From assembly GCA_027019685.1 (NCBI GenBank), contig JALUWH010000202.1, forward strand, positions 1 to 9,459: a DNA stretch of 9,459 nucleotides, in the 5' to 3' direction. The notes below the pieces were generated by a model. The model was not told the DNA's origin, did not search any database, and was given only the letters and a program-made list of their open reading frames with translations. Positions within the stretch are counted from its first letter, which is position 1. Every line of letters starts with the position of its first letter. Source of the DNA: Ghiorsea sp. Its GTDB lineage: Bacteria > Pseudomonadota > Zetaproteobacteria > Mariprofundales > Mariprofundaceae. Both the position numbers and the translations under genes were made by a program. Below are positions 7,400-9,459 of the stretch, piece by piece.

Positions 7400-7431
7400 T
7401 TCCCCCCTAATCTTAATAGTTAGGTGTCCAG

Positions 7432-7453
7432 TAAAAGGGGTCGGAGCCCTTTT
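7432..7453 (+). repeat. Left palindromic inverted end of the element
   Basis: TAAAAGGGG (7432-7440), TCGGAGCCC (7441-7449) and TTTT (7450-7453). The outer AAAAGGG and CCCTTTT arms are complementary, so the end is self-palindromic. The whole unit is the reverse complement of the right end except for one central base. Confidence 0.85.
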
Positions 7454-7496
7454 ATTTGAGGATTCATACGTTATACTCGCCCTTGAGAGGTGATTT

Positions 7497-8216
7497 ATGC
7501 CAAGAAAACCTAGATTTTATATTGCTGGAATGCCCGTGCATGTGGTGCAGCGGGGCAATAACCGTCAGCCTATATTTTTTGGTGATGTGGATTATCGTTC
7601 TTACTTAAAGTGGTTGCGTGAGGCGGCGGAAAAGTATGACTGCGCTATCCATGCTTATGTGTTGATGACGAATCATGTGCATATTTTAGTAACACCTGAG
7701 GACACGAGTGGGATTAGCCGCATGATGCAATATGTAGGGCGGCGATATGTACCATATATTAATCAAGCATATGGGAGAAGTGGTACACTTTGGGAAGGTC
7801 GTTATAAGAGTAGCCTGATTGATGCGGATAACTACTTTTTAGCATGTAGTCGTTATATTGAAATGAATCCTGTACGAGCGGGTATGGTTGCACACCCACG
7901 CGACTATGCTTGGTCTAGTTATGCACATAATGTGGAAGGCAAGGCTAACCAACTGATTCGACTTCATGCACTATATACTGCTTTGGGTCACTCTGACTCT
8001 GCTCGAAGAAAGGCGTATCAGGCTTTGTTTCAGGAGCAAATGGATGATAAAGAGCTAGTGAACATTAGAGCTTCATGGCAAACGGGTACACCGCTTGGTA
8101 GTGATAGATTTAGGGAAGAAATTGAAGCAGTGTTGGGCAAAAAGGTTGGTTATCATAAACGAGGGAGACCTGCAAAACGTGATAAAAAGAAACAAAAGGG
8201 CTCTGACCCCTTTTAG
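7497..8216 (+). CDS. REP-associated tyrosine (Y1/HUH) transposase
   Basis: A 239-residue transposase of the Y1_Tnp REP-type group. It starts PRKPR..IAGMPVHVVQRGNNRQ. The metal-binding HUH motif His60-Val-His62 sits in LMTNHVHILVTP, followed by GRRYVPYINQAYGRSGTLWEGRYKSSLI (81-108). The likely nucleophile is Tyr120 in RYIEMNPVRAGMV. These enzymes cut and join single-stranded DNA at small hairpin repeats. AGAGGTGA (7486-7493) sets the ATG, and TATACT (7472-7477) inside the element may be a -10 box, though its -35 partner is poor. The basic tail (KKRGRPAKRDKKKQKGSDPF) is read through the element's right end, and the stop TAG falls on its last bases. All motifs are intact, so the enzyme may be active. 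Confidence 0.92.
   Translation: MPRKPRFYIAGMPVHVVQRGNNRQPIFFGDVDYRSYLKWLREAAEKYDCAIHAYVLMTNHVHILVTPEDTSGISRMMQYVGRRYVPYINQAYGRSGTLWEGRYKSSLIDADNYFLACSRYIEMNPVRAGMVAHPRDYAWSSYAHNVEGKANQLIRLHALYTALGHSDSARRKAYQALFQEQMDDKELVNIRASWQTGTPLGSDRFREEIEAVLGKKVGYHKRGRPAKRDKKKQKGSDPF
8194..8215 (-). repeat. Right palindromic inverted end of the element
   Basis: AAAAGGG (8194-8200), CTCTGACCCC (8201-8210) and TTTTA (8211-8215). It is the inverse of the left end with one mismatch. It encodes the last residues of the transposase (GSDPF plus stop) and abuts the first codons of the GT4 gene, so it is both a mobile-element end and coding sequence. Confidence 0.85.
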
Positions 8217-8218
8217 GA
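8214..8218 (+). promoter_or_regulatory. Ribosome site at the element/GT4 junction
   Basis: TAGGA lies five bases before ATG 8224. Its first two bases are the last two of the element end and overlap the transposase stop codon; the rest is flanking host sequence. It therefore decides the present GT4 start and would let ribosomes finishing the transposase re-initiate seven bases downstream. Confidence 0.5.
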
Positions 8219-8223
8219 TATTG

Positions 8224-9378
8224 ATGGTCGCTGATGTATCGGCGGAAAGTGTGCATGGTGGGGCAGAGCGTATGCTGCATCATCATTTGCGGGCGTTGGT
8301 TGATGCGGGTTATGAAGTCACCATGCTGACACGCCAGCCTTCACCAGATGCAGAAGTGTGCATTGAATTACCGCAATTTGGTATTCAGGAATTTCGTTTT
8401 CCTTTTTCTGGGGATAAGGGTTACAAGGGCTTGAAAGAGCTGAAATCAGCAGCCAAACAATGGTGGAAGCATCATCAAGATGAATTTGATGTGGTGGTGA
8501 GTGAGCAGCCTTTTGTGATGTGGGTATTGCTTGAGGCGGGGTGCAAGTTGCCGCGTTTGCAGGTGTGTCATTCGTTGGCATGTGAAGAATATGAAACGCG
8601 GCATGCCTTGGATATGACATGGAAACATAAACTGGTGATTCCAGCCATGCGCAAGCTTGAATCGCAAGTATATCGCTCGGCGCAACAAATTATGGTGTTA
8701 AGCCAATATACCCAAGATAAGTTGGAAGCATTTTTTGCTGTGCGTAACTATACCAGCATCAATCCTGGTGCGGCAGAGCCTTATCAAGGTTTAACGCTGG
8801 CTGCGCGAGAAGCTGTGCGGCAAGATTTGCGCTGGGATAAACCTGTGGTGAGCACATTGCGCAACCTTGTGCCGCGAACAGGTGTGGACTTGATGATTCA
8901 AGTGGCGGCTATTGTGAAGTATCAGGGTAAGGATGTGCGTTTTGTGGTGATGGGTGATGGCGCACTTCGAGATTCGTTGCAGAAATTGGCTGAGGCATTG
9001 GATGTATTGGATATGGTTGAGTTTACAGGTTTCTTGGCTGAAGAAGATGTGCAAAAACGATTGCTAGCTAGTGATGTATTTATGGTGCCTACACGTGGTT
9101 TGGAAGGGTTTGGTCTGGTGACATTAGAAGCCAATGCTTGGGGTACACCCGTATTGGCGACCCCGATTTCAGCCAATAAGGAGCTGGTTCCGAGTATTAT
9201 GCATAATCAGTTGTCAGCCAATGCATCACCATTGGCTTTGGCTGAGAAATTGATATGGATGTTGGATAATCCGCTTAGTGAAGGGCAACGCCAGCGCACA
9301 GCCGATGATGCTATGCGGCAATACAATTGGGAAAAACATGATGCGAACTTTTTGGAGCAGGTGAAAACATTAGCATGA
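8224..9378 (+). CDS. Family 4 (GT-B) glycosyltransferase, 5' end altered by insertion
   Basis: A glycosyltransferase of about 384 residues from ATG 8224. The acceptor domain has HGGAERML near residues 11-18, NPGAAEPY (180-187) follows the linker, and the donor half has TLRNLVPRTGVDLMI, VVMGDGALR, FTGFLAEEDVQ and the GT4 EX7E motif EGFGLVTLE (294-302), followed by ANAWGTPVLAT. RTG replaces the common KG at the phosphate-binding turn. The usual GT4 opening would be M-R/K-I-L-M-V; here the codons for R-I-L are present directly after the element's right end but the preceding Met codon is gone. Translation must now start at ATG 8224 (or TTG 8221), trimming beta-1 by about four residues. The frame stays open upstream to 8095 inside the transposase gene. 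The next gene overlaps its stop by ATGA. Whether the trimmed enzyme works is unknown. Confidence 0.85.
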   Translation: MVADVSAESVHGGAERMLHHHLRALVDAGYEVTMLTRQPSPDAEVCIELPQFGIQEFRFPFSGDKGYKGLKELKSAAKQWWKHHQDEFDVVVSEQPFVMWVLLEAGCKLPRLQVCHSLACEEYETRHALDMTWKHKLVIPAMRKLESQVYRSAQQIMVLSQYTQDKLEAFFAVRNYTSINPGAAEPYQGLTLAAREAVRQDLRWDKPVVSTLRNLVPRTGVDLMIQVAAIVKYQGKDVRFVVMGDGALRDSLQKLAEALDVLDMVEFTGFLAEEDVQKRLLASDVFMVPTRGLEGFGLVTLEANAWGTPVLATPISANKELVPSIMHNQLSANASPLALAEKLIWMLDNPLSEGQRQRTADDAMRQYNWEKHDANFLEQVKTLA

Positions 9379-9459
9379 AAATCTTGCATTTGATTACACG
9401 TATGGACGGTGGTGGTTCGGCGGTGAACACGCTAATCACATCACAGGAACAAGCCAAAG
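9375..9459 (+). CDS. Glycosyltransferase, N-terminal fragment (GT4-like)
   Basis: The ATG at 9375 overlaps the TGA of the preceding gene (ATGA), so the two are translationally coupled. The 28 visible codons begin MKILHLITRMDGGGSAVNTL, the beta-1 strand and glycine-rich loop common at the start of GT-B family 4 glycosyltransferases. The gene runs off the right edge. It is the next sugar-adding enzyme of the cluster; the family call rests on this short stretch and on position. Confidence 0.7.
   Translation, partial: MKILHLITRMDGGGSAVNTLITSQEQAK

Larger units (their letters stand above)
7432..8215 (+). mobile_element. REP-type (IS200/IS605-related) Y1 transposase element with palindromic inverted ends
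   Basis: A single Y1 transposase gene is enclosed by two inverted copies of a 22-bp sequence (7432-7453 and 8194-8215) that differ at one base, A versus G in the centre. Each end is itself an imperfect palindrome and could fold into a hairpin, as expected of ends recognised by HUH/Y1 enzymes. No target duplication is visible beside the ends; Y1 enzymes are not expected to make one. The left boundary could instead be the degenerate copy at 6536, in which case the minus-strand gene is part of the same inserted block. Confidence 0.75.

Overview
The window is a dense, almost wholly plus-strand block of surface-polysaccharide genes from a Gram-negative bacterium, interrupted by a small mobile segment. 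Clear Shine-Dalgarno sites, a Sec signal peptide and a REP-type Y1 transposase with a 'GSDPF' tail suggest an A+T-leaning, probably aquatic proteobacterium (gamma- or zeta-like). That placement is an inference from gene style only, and I cannot name a genus.

Layout. 1-193: last part of an MBOAT-type O-acyltransferase, cut by the window edge. 242-1252: acyltransferase-3 membrane protein. 1284-2258: UDP-glucuronate 4-epimerase-like SDR. 2233-3213: GT2 glycosyltransferase overlapping the epimerase. 3317-4633: UDP-glucose 6-dehydrogenase. 4643-6520: AsnB-type glutamine-dependent amidotransferase. 6536-8215: foreign-looking block holding a degenerate repeat end, a minus-strand orphan gene for a secreted helical protein, a short regulatory gap, and a Y1 (REP-type) transposase between near-perfect inverted repeats. 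8224-9378: GT4 glycosyltransferase whose original 5' end appears to have been replaced by the element. 9375-9459: start of another glycosyltransferase, coupled through an ATGA overlap.

How the genes fit. The dehydrogenase would make UDP-GlcA and the epimerase UDP-GalA (or a related uronate). The AsnB protein is a candidate for amidating a uronic acid carboxylate. The three glycosyltransferases would assemble the repeat unit and the two acyltransferases would O-acylate it. This pathway is inferred from neighbourhood; each family call rests on motifs in the translations.

The most interesting structure is the block between the amidotransferase and the GT4 gene. Copies of one palindromic repeat lie at 6536-6556, 7432-7453 and 8194-8215. 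If everything between the outer copies is removed, the amidotransferase stop comes to lie about 15 bp before the GT4 start, matching the tight spacing elsewhere. This suggests that both the transposase and the minus-strand orphan were inserted into a continuous operon. No RNA gene, CRISPR array or origin was seen, and no stretch over 300 bp lacks a gene.
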